A stretch of 64,000 nt of DNA from Abelmoschus esculentus (Eukaryota > Streptophyta > Magnoliopsida > Malvales > Malvaceae): NCBI GenBank assembly GCA_035048815.1, contig JAUCBN010000023.1, forward strand, positions 7,501 through 71,500, given 5' to 3'. The notes below the pieces were generated by a model, which saw only the letters and a list, made by a program, of their open reading frames with translations, had not been told where the DNA came from and ran no database searches. Positions 12,658 through 26,204 of the stretch are shown here, in pieces (the first letter of the stretch is position 1; each line of letters opens with the position of its first letter). The position numbers and the translations under genes are program-made.

Positions 12658-13596
12658 TATTTAAAATTATTTTTTTTATTTATTATATTTGATAATTGAA
12701 CTTGCATCATGTAATATTAATAACATAGCACGTTAGTGAAAATAATTAATTTTCACCACTTTTTTAATCTTGATGAGAATCACCAGAACCAGTAACAATA
12801 TCTTTGTAGGAGACAATCACTGATCTTGTCGTCGGAGCATCACATCATATTCCAATCTGTATGTCGGGTTGCCGCCAGTGGGATTAGGAGAGTCGGGTGG
12901 ATCTTCATCGCGCTATCGTTGTCTCTTAGATAGCCGAGAGTCTGCAGAAGTTCTAGAGAGACAAGCGGGAGAGACCTCTTTTTTTAATATAATTGGATTT
13001 AAGGAGTTTCTTTAACTTCTCGTCCTCGGAGATGTCATATGGTCGACAATGGCAAGCACGAACAAGCTTACAAGCTTTTCAAACAAAGGGCTGGGCAATA
13101 CAAGGACAGAGATACCATGTGAGTAGAATTTGGGAGGTAATAAGGCCTAGGACAAGTAGTGTGTCATGGTGGTGCCCACTTTACATTACTTCATAACATC
13201 CCGGTTGGAAGTTGTGCGATTTGTTATGGTTTATGGAGTGTCCTTTTACCCACAAAGGGATTATGCAAATATGTGATTTGGAAAGGGAAAAAAACATAGC
13301 TTATCCAGAAAAAGGTAATAATGTTTACTGTGAAATTCCAATTCATAGATAACCATATGAATTGAGTTCAAAACTTGTCTTATTTACCAACAAGTTACAA
13401 AGGTTCAAGACATTTACCCTCATCAATCTTGTTACGAGACTAATGCAACATGAGGGGAGGGGTCCAAAGTAATCATCCACAAGAGATTTATGAACAAATC
13501 AACGTTTTACAAATCTTTTCTGTACAAACAATTCAAAGCTTTAAAACACAACCTTTGCTGTGAACATTAAGCAATGCAACTTCTTGTAAAGCAATT

Positions 13597-13615
13597 CCCC
13601 CCCCCCCCCCCCCCC
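13597..13615. repeat. Poly-C run, 19 bases
   Basis: An uninterrupted run of 19 C on the plus strand, followed by aacccacccacacac. Runs of C this long are rare in plant DNA; it could be a true homopolymer or a sequencing or assembly artefact. Confidence 0.9.
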
Positions 13616-14094
13616 AACCCACCCACACACTCAAAAATCGTTTGAACTTTAAATCTCTTGATTATTTTACAGCTTCTCATTGAAGTAGAGAACAAACGTT
13701 TGATATGCTACTTTAAAACAGTTACATAGATAAATTAAAGAAAGAAATGTATCCACATCACATTGAAAATGGGAAACAGGTGATCCCAAGCCTGCAAAAA
13801 AGGGAGGAAAGGGTCAAAATTGCATGATCTAAACATCTCTCTTATTGAGGTGAACAGGTTTCAATAAGAACGAGAATCTGTTGTCTGGACACAGGTGAAT
13901 ATATCACACGAAGGTTGAGTACATATCAGACAGATATGTCTTTCTCATACATTAAGGAATCATAGGTTCATACTCATATCTGACTCTGTACAACTCATCA
14001 TGATTCATGAGACGCATCTTTATTCTATTAGATCTCAGAATAAAAGACGAATGTGGGATAATTTGCGCGACCTTCATTCGGAGGGTATGGATAG

Positions 14095-14286
14095 CTGTGA
14101 AATGCAAAAAGCCTATCCACAGTCTTTGCACGACAAATTGTAGGCTAACAAGAAAGCGTACAACAAAAGAGCCAGGAGAAGAAAAAACACCAAGTGCAAA
14201 AGAAGAAAAAAGCAGTATAGCTTGGAAAATCACTTACAACAAAAAGCCGGGAGAAGAGCTGCAACAGTTGGTGATCCAAATATACT
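14095..14286 (-). pseudogene. Decayed RING-finger exons downstream of the kinesin stop codon
   Basis: Reading on from the kinesin stop on the minus strand, the DNA still resembles the C-terminal RING finger found in related plant KIN-7 proteins. About 14250-14277 encodes SPTVAALL, and a GTAAGTG donor follows at about 14236. The second part (about 14095-14175) encodes C-C-T-L-S-C, a stop, then ICRAKTVDRLFAF, which matches the family's pattern of CxxC, CPICR and DRLFAF. There is at least one frameshift at the NSYLL junction, a small deletion near the expected PCRHFC, and an in-frame stop at the expected SEC. The comparison with the family ending is from memory; the lesions are in the sequence. 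Confidence 0.72.
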
Positions 14287-17200
14287 TTACAACAGATAGG
14301 AGTTGGCATCTCCATTCCCAAGGGACTTGAGCTCTTTTTCCTTCATCTCTTGCATTCGAGCCTGTAAGTATTAAAGACTTTTAAAGGTTTGCAGTTGGCT
14401 ATGAAAATCCATTACCTTACGAGGAATAATGTGATATGGACACGGGTAAGTTTAGTTTTTTCTTTGTTTTTCCTTTCATTTGGAGAAACCACGGAGGATC
14501 ATATCCCCATAGAGCCATACTTTGGCTAGATATACATTGGATATGAAAATTTCAAGAAAAATAAAAAGGTATTGAGAAGTCGGTCGAAGAACAAACCTTC
14601 AGGCGAACAACCAAAGGTTCTTCCTTAGGTCTTTCATTTGAAGGTTTTGATAACACTTTCGAAGCTTGTCTCTCTTTCAGGATATTGTTGTTCTCAGTAT
14701 TGCTTGCTTTTGGAACTTCCACGTTGTCTGTACCATTACTATGCTGCTCATCGGTATTACCATCGAGTCTAGCAGCTCCTTCTTTCTTCAACTTAGCAAC
14801 AAGCACCCACATGTTAGCTAAATCATTCTCCAGAGCTTCCTCCTTCTTCTTTGCTTCTTCAACCTTTTTCCGATATTCATCTTCTATCAATTCCTTCTCT
14901 GCTAGAGCAGCTTTAAGAGCCGCCTCCTGTTGTTTCCTAGCTTGTAGCTCCATCTTCAGATCATGTGGATCAAGATCCCAGGACTCAAAGTCAGCACTAG
15001 CCACTCCAGATAAGTCGTAAGAGCGGCCAGAGAGCCTCCCCTTATGTCCAGGCCTCGTGATGGGATTATACTTCCAGTTGACACCATTTATGTTCGGAAT
15101 AGCAAAACTTCGAGAGTGTGCCAACTCTCGAGCAGCCAATAATTCCTTCTCTTGTTTTGCATTTTGCAATGAGAGCTTAGTCACCTCACCAGCCAAACTC
15201 TTTAACTCAACAGCAGCAGCAGAAGCTAATTCTTTAGCATACGAAGCTTCCTCAGCGAGTTTTTGATTTTGGACCCGCAACCCACTGTTCTCCTCCGAAA
15301 GCTGCACCTGTTCTAGTTTCAGTTTTTCATTCTCAATCTCCTGCAGGGATAAACACAAGTTAGAAGTTAGAACAGTCCAAAGGTGAAAGAAAGAATGGAA
15401 TACACTAATATATAATTAAATATATAAAGGCACACTAGTTAATGGTTATTATATAGCAACTCTAAATAGCTCCACCAAAATTTATGAAAAAACTAAGAGA
15501 ATTTATTAAGCGATGTTACCCCACATCTGTTTAGTACTGTTTTTTTTCCTGATCTTATATTAAGTTGGGCTCTTCAGTCTTCACTTACTACTAACCGGTT
15601 TTAGATTAGAAGCTATAATACCAGAATTCAGGTTTTCTCATGTTCTTTTACTATCTAACCTAGGGGTGTTCAAAATCAGCCCAATGGGTACCCACCAACC
15701 CAATAAACTCATAATACAAACTAAAATAAAAAAAAAATGTTGAAATATAGTATTGTCATTGAATTTATAGGGCCATTAGGTACTCATTGGGCCAGTTTTG
15801 AGCACCCTTAATCTAACCCCATGTAAGACAGTCCATATTGAGATTGTTCTCCATGAGCTATACTGTTTTCTCGGGGAAATTAGAATGCATGTCATCTACA
15901 CAAAGATTCAAAAGGAGAATCGCATGTCATCCACACAAAAATATCATGAAACTTTAAATGCAAGCTATTACCATATTGCCTTGGATTGTGTCCGAAACAA
16001 AACAGATAAGCAATTTGTTCCCACATGTTTTTTTTTTTACTTTTTGCTCCTATCATGTAAGTGAGTTTAGGTGGTGGCATGGTCATGAAATTCCATTGAA
16101 ATCAATTATAAAAATAAGACAAACTACAACAAGCAGATAAATCATTTGAAAACCAAAAATTTGAGACAACAGACAGCTACAGCCATTAAGGGTTTGACAA
16201 TTGCAGTCATAAGTGAATTACCTGAGATTGAAGCTTTTTTCTTAACTCATCAACGTATTCTTCAGATATTCCTTGCTTGGATGACAATGATAATTTATCA
16301 CTGGAAGGAGATGCCAATTGCAGCTCTAGGAGATTCACCTTCCCTTGCAATTCCTCGATCTCAAAACACTGCCAACAACACTAAACAATAAGTGAAAGAT
16401 AGTTCGACAATTACAAATGGGAGTAATTATCAACAGGTTGACAAAGAAGCTAAAAGCAGGTAAAGGAACAAATTGAACAAAAAATTATATAAGGACATAA
16501 GAAGTCATTTTATTAATGGAGAAAACTAAACATCAAGCACAAGGCCCTGACCTTGTTTTGCAGTTGTTCTTGGAGGATACGATTATCTGCTGATCTTATC
16601 TGTGTCAAGGAGAAGTATAAAATCCATTACACAACTATTGGAAAAAAATATATTAAATACACTGTTTAACAAGCCTTAATCAGTGGCTTCAACTCCATGA
16701 ATCAGAAGAATGGAACAGTTCTAACCTCTAGCTTGAAACTCTTCTCATCACACTCGGTCATAAATTTCATAAGTTTCTGTTGCCATAAGAAAGCATTCAG
16801 AAGTAGATAAGAGAAAGCCAATGGCAATGAAATCCTCATAAATAATTTACCATGATAAATAAATCAAATAAAAAAAGCATAAACAACATTGTTATAAACA
16901 GAGAAGGACAATACCTGCTGCATATCAACAAATGATGCTTTAGATATTGAAGCTTCGCTCTCAGTTATGCGTCGCTCTAAAACCCTCATTTGCCTCTTCT
17001 TTTCTTGAATCTCTCTTTCCAAATTCTGAATCTTTGTTCAGACAAAGCTAATTAAGACTTCTATTTTTTTTTTAAAGAAAGTGAAGTTTAGTGTTTAGTA
17101 GCTACTAGTTAGAGACAGGAAATCCAAGAACTCAAAGTTTAGTACAGATTGCACTGTCCTAAGTTTTATTAACCTCACGAACACTCTAACAATATTAAAA

Positions 17201-20200
17201 TTTAAAAGTAGATTGAAGAATAAGTATTATTATTAGATCAGTTCAGCCTGTCCGCTTTGTCAAAGAAAAATTACCCTGGGAATACCAACACAACCCCCAA
17301 TTTTTCCTACCATTAGGAATATCCATCGGAACTGCCACCGAACTAAAATATGCTATAAATGTGAGACAGGAAAATGGTACCTGGGTTTTTGAGCTGTCAG
17401 GATCATTTACAGACTGATCCACCAGGCGTTTCAGGGTACTAGTACTAAATGCAATCTCTCCAGCAAGCATCTTAACTTGCTCAACAAGAAGGTCCATCTG
17501 ATCTGATGTCATACGACCCTATAACCACAGAAGTCTTAGCTTTTACCATTTCAATACCAATATCAAATCAAGAAAAGTAGAACGACATGAATAAAGAAGG
17601 CAATTCTGATTGTGATTCACTAAAGCAATAATGGACGATGATATGCTACTCCATTATGATTTAAAACTTTTCTAGCGCAGTAGCGCACAAACCCAGTGTT
17701 TGGTGGCAGAGGTTGTAAAATTTCAGCTGCAAACTGTAGAAACTTAATACTAGACCATCCTAAAAATATTAGAAAAGACAACAAAATAAAAAGAAGAGGA
17801 CTGAAATTGCAGCCCTAATTATGAGGGTCTAGGACCATACAACTGTCAAGTTAGAATGAGAAAATTTTAACTAAAGAAATAGAAGGAATTATTTCAAATA
17901 TAACAAAATAAGACTTAAAAAGGTTGAAGTAAATGAAAAAAGCAGAACATACTGCCGGCAGTTTATTCCCACTAATAAGTTCACCCGCTTGAGTTGACTC
18001 AGTGAAAGTACGGGCAGATGGTGAGAAGTCATCATTCCTCCTGCTGAAGGATCTTCTGTGTTTGAACTCATGGCACGGATCTGTGACTAGTGCTGAAATC
18101 AAAGATGGAGAATCTTTTTGATTCTCGTCATCTATGAGCAAGGCATCACCTACTCGTAGATCCAGTTTCTGATGAAGGAAAAGTACCAAAAAGATTAAAA
18201 GCATACTATGTTATTAGATGGGAAAACAAGACCTACAAAAATTCGCATGATTACATGATACAATCCAGAAAAAGAAAAGCAGACAAGGATAGCAAAACTC
18301 AGTAGCAGACATATACGATAGAGATGCAGATGCATGGCTCAGGTATCAACACTGAAAAAAAATACAGGCTGAACATATTTTGTTTCATCTTTTTTGGCAT
18401 TTGAATAAAATGGGGCACTTGGCTTTGGTTTGTAATATCTTTACATGTATTTGCATATATACATAAATGTTTGTGTGTGTTTAGAATAATTGTGCGGGCT
18501 TACTTCTTCCACCAGTATAAAAGAAATAAGCTTTGGCTTGACCTATATATCAAAAGAACTTACATCCTCCTCACCAACAGAATGACTCCTTTGATGACTA
18601 GGTAATTCACTCAAACATCCAGGGATTGTATTTTTAGTAGAAACAAGTATAAGCTTGGTAAGCCTTTGGATTCTGCTCATCAAAGCAGCTTTGGCTTCCT
18701 CTTCTTCCTCTAATCTCGACTGCATTTTCACCTGACCCTCCTCCAACTGTCCCACAAACAACATATAAATGAAAAATACAGTAAGTTGTTACACCACCAA
18801 ATAAAACAATATGAGTGCAGACAGGAAATTGCCAAACCTGTTGCCTTAAGCTCAAAACTTCTTCATGATTAACACCAACAACCATTCCCTTCCTAAGATG
18901 ATCAAGTTCTTCTTTGAGGACAGAAATTTCTCTTTGATACTTCTTGATCAATGATTTTTCATCAATAATCTGGAATAATGTTTAGTTTTGAAAGCAGTGT
19001 AAGGTTCAGCCTTATGTGCATCTCTACAACTAGTTGATAGACAAAATGCAGAGGTTATAGAAACCTTATTACGTGAGGCATAAATTTCCACTCGCTTAGC
19101 CCTGCTAGCAAACTTCAGGGTATTATGAGTTTCCTCCATATTGCTAGATGCAGGTGTGACTGTGCAAATGAGCTGTAAAAAATCAAATATTCATAAAGGA
19201 TACATAACTGCAGCCAGAATACATTATAAGATTAGAGAAAAAAAATTGAAAGATAGAGGAACTAGCAGACAATGCCCAGATACAAATAAGATATACTGAT
19301 CAGCTCACCGAAACAAGTCCATGCCCACTTAGTGAAGATTGCAAAAGGCGGGTAAGCTTGGAGTCGCGATATGGAATATGACAAGCTTTTCCTTCACTTA
19401 ACTTTCCTATTACCTTCACAATGAAACCAGATAATCAAAATTATAGAACTAAAATAATAGTCAACACCAGCTAACAAAACCAAATCAGAGATGAATAATT
19501 TGTGACTGTTGGAGGAAATATATTTTCAAGATCCAATTCATTTTTCCCACCAACTTAATAGAGGCTATAATCCTTCAAAGTAGATGAAGGTTCACACACA
19601 CAATGCTTTGTATGTTTAGGCCTCTAAATAACAAGGGGGAAGAAATAAACATTCATCCATAAAAATGTTTAAACAAATCCCTTACGGTTCCAAGAGTCAG
19701 AAGACTTTTGTTGATGAAGGATCCTTCCTTTCTCCTTATTCCAGTTGTATCAGTTTTCGAACTCTCGGATCCAGCTAAATCAATCAAATTCTGGAAAAAG
19801 AAACAAAGGAATTAATAAGAAAAGACATTTATAGAAGTGAAACGTTCGTTCTTGAAAAATGAAAGGTCAATTAAATCATACAAGTTGAGAGAAGACCACT
19901 CCATCATATTCATCACCACGAGCACTACTCTCAATCATCTGCAACTCCGTAACCAAATAGAAAAGAAAGGAGAAATGCAACATAAGTATCCATTTTGTTT
20001 CAGAACAATTAAAAAACACACTCAAAAAACCTCTGAGATAAACTAAACAGCAACTAAAACAAATTTAAAGGTTACACAAAACTTTGTCGGGGAAATGAGT
20101 CAGTTCATATGTCAAGAATGTTTACCAATGTGAATATAGTGTGACTTCGGCTGCTAAAGAGATTGAAGTTATTTGAACCAACATGACGATGCTCTGTCCA

Positions 20201-23200
20201 CCGACATATTCAAACTTAGTGATAGAAAAACTCTACAAACAGATAATCCATATAAAAGGTAGAAAGAAAAGATATTTAGGAAAAGGCATGAAAACAACAA
20301 AAATAACCCAGAAAGCACCTTCCCCTGCAGCAATAAAAGAAAGGGCATGACCAGGAGACAAAACCACTTCTTCCTTTATACCCTCAATGTAAGTTCCCTG
20401 AAAGATAATTCTGACATAAGCAAAAGTATGAAACTAACCCTTAATTGCTAGCCATTTCCATCAGTTATTGAACCATTTCAGAAAATCTCAGCACAAGGCC
20501 ACCAAGAAAGAGTAGTATTTATAATGAAGAATTATAGATTGATGTTAGAAATTAAGAAAGTGAGTTCTAGTTAGAGACATTACTTCTTGAGTGAATGAGA
20601 CAAGGGACAGTAACAAAAATAAATAGAATGAAAATTTTTGAATAAGTTGAGCAAAAGACCTGGGCATCTTCTCTAACACGCAAATTTTGGCCGGTTGGAT
20701 CAAGTAAGTCATTTATCACCTGATGTAACAAGCAAAATAACAAGAAAACCATATGAAAAGAAATTATAACTTAAAAGAAACTGAAGGCCAAAATTCTAAC
20801 TACAAGTTACATGACACAATTCAACAAAACTACTCATAATGAATGTCATAAATTACAACAGAAACATAAAACCTGAAACAAAAGAAATTCAAACCTCAAT
20901 GGCCATGTTGAAACTTGAAATTTAATCATAAATCTAGAAATACAACTCACCTCATTGTAGATTTCAATATATGACACACGGAGTAAGAATTCTCGTCCAG
21001 GACTCTGAGTTATGAGCACAGTCAGTCAGACAAACTTACACATAAAAAATGGGGAACAATCTAAAGCAAGAAAACCATGGACCAACACACAAACATTTCT
21101 GTAGTCTAACTACAAATTTTCAAAGATACTCCATGCACTGAATTGAGTGAATTCGCAACACCAATAAATGGAAGTTAATGGGAAAGGGGTATTTAAGTAG
21201 TTGCGTATGAAACAATAAATGCAATTGCTACTGCACAAGATGAAGCACAAATAAACCATAAGATTGCACTGAAAAAAATTAAAAAAACAAAGAAATAAAT
21301 ATGGCAATGGCACTTAAAGAACATTTTTTAATTAAGTGCTAAAGGTAATTCATGTAAAGTAATATTGTCCCAATTGACATCGTTCAAAACAAGCTACTAT
21401 ATATTCTATAACTGACAAACTAAAACTTGAAAAGAAAACGAGGGAGTTGCATCAAAATGGAGCAAAAAGATCAAGTCAAACAGGTACAGGTGTAGGTCAA
21501 AGGAACAAGACATGCTTAAAAAGAATTTAAAAACGACATTCATCTGACAGTTTCTGTATTTAGGCCTGCTAAACTATGGCAGAACACTTACATCCTGGAT
21601 AATGCTGAACACGTCCTTTATTGCCAATGGTATGATACCTGGAGCATTTTGATCTCCCTGTGGACAATAAAAAAGAAATAAAAATGTCGAAGGTAAGATG
21701 AGTGGAATTTTCTTTTTAGCATATCATAGAATTAAACGTGAGACTCACGTTAAATAACAGAAGGAAAACTACTGATAAATATCAGGATGAATCACACAGG
21801 ACCCTGTTAATATTAATTGGACTGACTAGTGGTATGATTAAAATTTATCAATAAGGGGATAAATGAATATACAGGTTTAAGACATCAGTACATCCCCAGA
21901 TAGAAATAAAGTTGTAAAAACTAAATTTAACTAAAATGCATATACAATTTTTTTCAGACATTTCCAGAGTATGCAAGGTATAGAGAGAGTGTGATAATAA
22001 GAAATTATATACATGACTAGGGTTTCACCACTACAATATACAGGTACATATGTCCTATTTGGTGAACATTTTCCTGAGACAGCACCCATTTTATAAACGT
22101 GAAAACTAACTTTTAGAGCAGATAAATTTAACAAAATTTAGGATTTGAGATGAAAATTTGGAAGTTACTAATTCCATGCGTAATTACTTCAAATATAAAT
22201 GCAGAGGATTCAAGAAACTTAAATGCAATGCCTTGTGCCAGAAAGAGCATTTACAGTGTGTAATACATGTACTTATTTTACTTGAATACTTGCCATTTAT
22301 GGATGAAACCACACAGTTATGGATTTATGGAGTTCCTCACCAATTGTCATATAAGAATTATGGAAGTTTCGTCCCAAAGCAATATTAAACTAGCAAATTA
22401 GCTATTAATAAGCAGCAGAATTGACTTGCAAAAGGATTTGAAGAATTCATATCATACATAAAATAGGATAAGCAGTAGAAAAAAAAAGAGTCCGAGGGGA
22501 GGCAATTAGACTTACATGCATAGTGTGTGTCTTTCCACTACTTGTAACACCATAAGCAAAAACAGTTCCTATAATTCCAGCAAGTTAATATCAGCTTGAT
22601 TCAATTACAAAATATGATTTCAGAATTGAAACAAAACATGTTTGAGCAACATTACAATAAATGACTTCAGGTAGATTAATCTTTAGATACTTTTAATTAA
22701 AATTCAATTAGCCAACGACTGAAAGAAATCAATATGAATTCCAAAAATTCAATTGGCATACCATTAACACCTTCCATTGCAGCCTTCACTACAGGTCTAG
22801 CAGCTACCTCATAGACCGCTTGAGAAGTTGCATGAGGTCCAAATACTTTGTCTGTAAAATGCAAATCGAAAAAAATACAAAATCCACATTCATTCCACTT
22901 TCCAGGTTTAAACATCATCATTTTAACTAAAAATAGTAAACCCAACAGAAAATTATATTTCATCATTCAATTAGACTACTTTGCAAATAGATAGATCCAA
23001 CAATTCCAGAAATTGACTACAAAAACAATTAGGAAATAAATTCCAAATTTAAATGTGAAAACAAATTAGGCACTTACCAAAAGCATAAGCTGTAGCTGGA
23101 TTATACTCGTTTCTCACAATCTTATCATCATCCGGATACCATGCGATCTCATCCCCTCTCAGAAATTCCCTTTCACTATAACCGGATAAAAAAAATAAGT

Positions 23201-23627
23201 TTAACCCAGATCAAGTGAATTGCATTATCTGAAAATAAAACTCCGGAAAAATATACTCTATTGAGATCTAATATGGTACACTCAGATCTGCAACATACTT
23301 CAAAGGTCGAAACCGAATCGTAACTGAAATACTATCCCCCGAAGGCGTATCTAACGGTTCGCCGATCATCTCGTCCGACGGGTAAGCAACCGGCGTGCGA
23401 GCATTGTAACCTTGTGAGCCGTAGTGCACCGAATCGGACATGGATCGAGAACCGTATTCACTTCCCGAGTTGAAAAACGAAGACGCCGATGATAAGCTCA
23501 TGTGATGCGTTAGTTTGTTGCTCATAAACGAAGAAGTGGAAAAAGTGGAAGAAGTGGAAGAGAAACTCGAAGATTTCCTATACGATAACGGCGAGCTGCT
23601 TCTCGTCCGGTAAGAAGAATAATCCAT
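14287..23627 (-). CDS. Kinesin-7 motor protein (KIN-7D/E-like)
   Basis: 23 exons, all with GT..AG sites and matching phase, total 1038 aa. Minus-strand exons: 23299-23627, 23078-23175, 22762-22851, 22516-22568, 21592-21657, 20951-21004, 20660-20719, 20319-20397, 20126-20193, 19882-19938, 19686-19790, 19309-19413, 19065-19172, 18838-18969, 18564-18746, 17953-18168, 17381-17518, 16915-17025, 16726-16776, 16552-16599, 16222-16368, 14597-15340 and 14287-14361. The Ser-rich N-terminus (1-100) is followed by the motor (about 103-425). The motor has P-loop GVTSSGKT (179-186), NLFSSRSH (switch I, about 287-294), LIDLAGSE (switch II, 320-327) and [13 protein letters not shown]. Long coiled coils occupy about 425-500 and 640-1014. 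The ATP-driven microtubule motor therefore looks intact. Related plant genes are called KIN-7D/E; the Ser-rich leader could act as an organelle-targeting region, but that is inferred. The protein ends GDANSYLL, just before a ruined RING exon, so a family domain appears to be lost. Exon 18 could begin 6 nt earlier. Confidence 0.93.
15661..15810. mobile_element. 150-bp hAT-type MITE in a kinesin intron
   Basis: Flanked by a perfect 8-bp duplication ATCTAACC (15653-15660 and 15811-15818). The left terminus is TAGGGGTGTTCAAAAT; the reverse complement of the right terminus is TAAGGGTGCTCAAAAC. An 8-bp duplication with a short TIR of YAGGGGTG type is the signature of hAT elements. The interior has no coding content and carries the mirrored phrases 'ccaatgggtacc' and 'tactcattggg'. 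It lies in the intron between kinesin exons 21 and 22. Confidence 0.88.
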
Positions 23628-25925
23628 ACAGGAGAGAGAGGAAACGGGTGTGACTCACTGAGTCAGTGACTCAGTTAAAGACAATGCATACGAAAAAGAA
23701 GAAGAAGAAATCGTGTGAGTAGGCTCACATGGGTTGACATACAAAAGACTGAAGAGCATTTTAAAAATTAAAAAATATAATTTTTCAGAACTTGCAATGA
23801 GAGTAGCTATGGAAATTATAAGAAAAGTTGGAAAAAAAAATAAAGATTGTTTCGTCTTCTTTAAGACAAAGGGAGTTGCAGAGAGATAAATAAAAATAAA
23901 TTTAAAAACTTGGGATTGAAATGGAGTCTAATTCCAAAGTGGGAGAAAAAGAAAAAAAATAAAAGACGATAGATTTAAAAATTAAAAATTTGGCTTGAAT
24001 TTACAGATCTGTGTTTTTACAGTGGAGAATGGAGTGACGTGGAAGTTGGCGGTGGTTTAAAAATTAAAAAAAAATACATGAAACAGAGGGATTTTTGGAC
24101 AGGAATATAATAAAAAATGAGCGCCGATAATAGGCCGATATGAAGAAAGTATACAAAGCTTAGAAATAGGAATATCTGTAGGATTTTTGCAGAATTAGCT
24201 AAATCGACTTCATTTTTTAAAATCTATTTTTACATTTTGAAAAGCTTTATTTAAAAGGAAAGTTAATATAATAAGTGGATTTATTTTGAGTTGAATTAGA
24301 TTAAATTTATAAAAAATTTGTCAAATATCAAATTTTATAAACTTAACCTTATTGTATATTTTTATTTTTGAATCCTAAATGATCTCATTTATAGAGATTT
24401 TGTTGTTCAATGTGGTTGTATAACATAATAATCCTGATCTTATTAGCTAAATGTTTACATTTGTATTGTATATGTTACTGTTAAATTTAAAGATTCTAAT
24501 TTAAATATAAAATAAAAAGGCATGGCATATATATTAGAGTTGGAATTCAAACACAGACGCATGAATAAATTAATTAAAATCCTGGATTTGTTTAGCATGG
24601 GAAGATCACCTTACTTTCATAATTGATTATTTATTGCTTCAAACTTGATTTATTTGCAAAATTTACGAAACAAAGATAGAAGTTCCGGCGACGATGAAAG
24701 CCACGGACTTAAAAGACAAATAAAAGGTAAGTTTGAGTAACAACTACAAGGCTTATTACAATTACTGTCAAGGTTCATATTAAGACACTGCTCCTTTCTC
24801 CGTCCCCGGTTAAGACTTGAGACCCCACCAGAACATATATTAACCAAGTGTAGACACAATGAAGATAGAAATAAAAAAATAAGATGAAACGTTATTGGTG
24901 AATAGCGAGCAAAGAGATGGGAAGGAGATGCGGTGCCGGTGAGAGTTAATGGTTTCACATCACTCCTCTTACCTCTTTTTTTAATTGGGATGGCACGTGA
25001 AATCTAGAAAGGCCAGGCCTTGGCCTTGGCATCGTGGGATCAAGATGGATGATGGTCCTAGCCTATGATCTGGAAGAAAATGGTTAGGTGCCTGTGCCTG
25101 TGCTAAATTAGGCATCACCTTGGCTTTCATGTTGAGATGTTCACGTGCAAGCTTGATTTTACTGTCCCCTTTCACATGCCACTTCTTTTGTTGTATTGAC
25201 AGCTGGTGCGGGTATCGAGTTTAAACGTAAAGCCAAAGTGAATATTCTGTTCCGGCTCAACCCCCAGAAATTAACCATCACAGTAGTTTGTTGATGTGGA
25301 GGAAGTCCCGCTGGAAAATTCAAACCCGTCTCACTTCTCATCACCTGCCGTGGACTGGAGTGTGGTTGAGTCGAAATACTCGGTTTTGTTTCTTCTGAAA
25401 TAACTCCTGGCTTGCCAACCCATCATGGTCTCAATTGCTCACATGTGGTGTGGATTGAACTTCTTTTATTCCAATCCTCCGCATCCTTGTGCTCTCTGGC
25501 TGTGTTTGATTCGCAGAATATAAACGTAATTTTAAAAATAAGATTTGTGCAATATAATATTTATTTGATGTAAGATTGTTTGATTCATCTAGTAGGAAAA
25601 TAAAATTATTATGTTTAGTTAGAGACATAAAATCATCTACAAGTGATATTTACTAAATTGACTATATATTATATTTTTTAACATGATAAAATTTTAATAC
25701 TAAATAAAAAATATATGCACAAAAAATAATAAAACTATTTCGAATACACTATTTAAAATTTACAGAAATTATATATTTATTTATTCTTGTTACTTTTTTT
25801 TGGATAAGTGTATTTCATATATCCAAGACAAGAAAAAACAAAGCTTATATGCACGATTGAGCAACCATCCCTCTCGAAAATTCCCCAAGATGCACAAAGA
25901 ACTTTATTTACATCATCAAAGTGTA
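23628..25925. other. Kinesin upstream region and gene-poor DNA
   Basis: 23628-24150 is the kinesin 5' UTR and promoter region, purine-rich (GAAGAAGAAG near 23697). From 24200 the DNA is AT-rich. 24650-25450 has a more balanced composition, with short open frames on the minus strand (24650-24958, 24981-25175, 25159-25344) that show no recognisable domain or splice logic. It may be an old gene fragment or an untranslated transcript; nothing more can be supported. Confidence 0.5.
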
Positions 25926-25927
25926 AT

Positions 25928-26181
25928 TAAAAATGAATCGAATTGTTAATTGTGTCATAAAGACCCTTATGCCCACGCCCCAATCGTCCTCCCGGAGGAA
26001 TATGTGCTTCTAAAAGATCTTTTATACTGTGACCAATTCCAAAGTTAGTTCTATACATATGACCAGCAACGAGAAAAAGAAATGCAATAGCTAAATGATG
26101 GTGTGCAATATCAGTCAGCCATAAACTTTGCGTTTGTGGATGGAATCCCCCGAGAAGGGTTAGAATGGCAGTTTCTGATCC
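25928..26181 (-). pseudogene. psaB: Plastid psaB fragment inserted in nuclear DNA (NUPT)
   Basis: On the minus strand the DNA reads as photosystem I protein Psa[21 protein letters not shown], then [45 protein letters not shown] and LYDTINNSI. This is an internal piece of about 85 codons with no start or stop of its own. It is open and almost undamaged, so the transfer is probably fairly recent. The left end fades into AT-rich DNA at about 25928. The right end abuts a LINE remnant at about 26181. It is not expected to be functional in the nucleus. Confidence 0.88.
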
Positions 26182-26204
26182 TTGGGAGGTACCAAATAAA
26201 TGAC

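Larger units (their letters stand above)
11026..14286. other. Intergenic, repeats and unknown fragment
   Basis: 11200-12380 is AT-rich. 11800-12080 has many degenerate GAACTCGAA/ATCCGAACTTGA phrases, a common plant dispersed repeat. 12394-12657 is a TIR element listed separately. 12780-13200 is less AT-rich and contains a short open frame (12993-13196) and, in another frame, a run ending AYKLFKQRAGQYKDRDTM; I do not recognise either, and it may be a gene fragment. A 19-base C homopolymer lies at 13597-13615. 14090-14290 holds the decayed RING exons of the kinesin gene. Confidence 0.5.
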
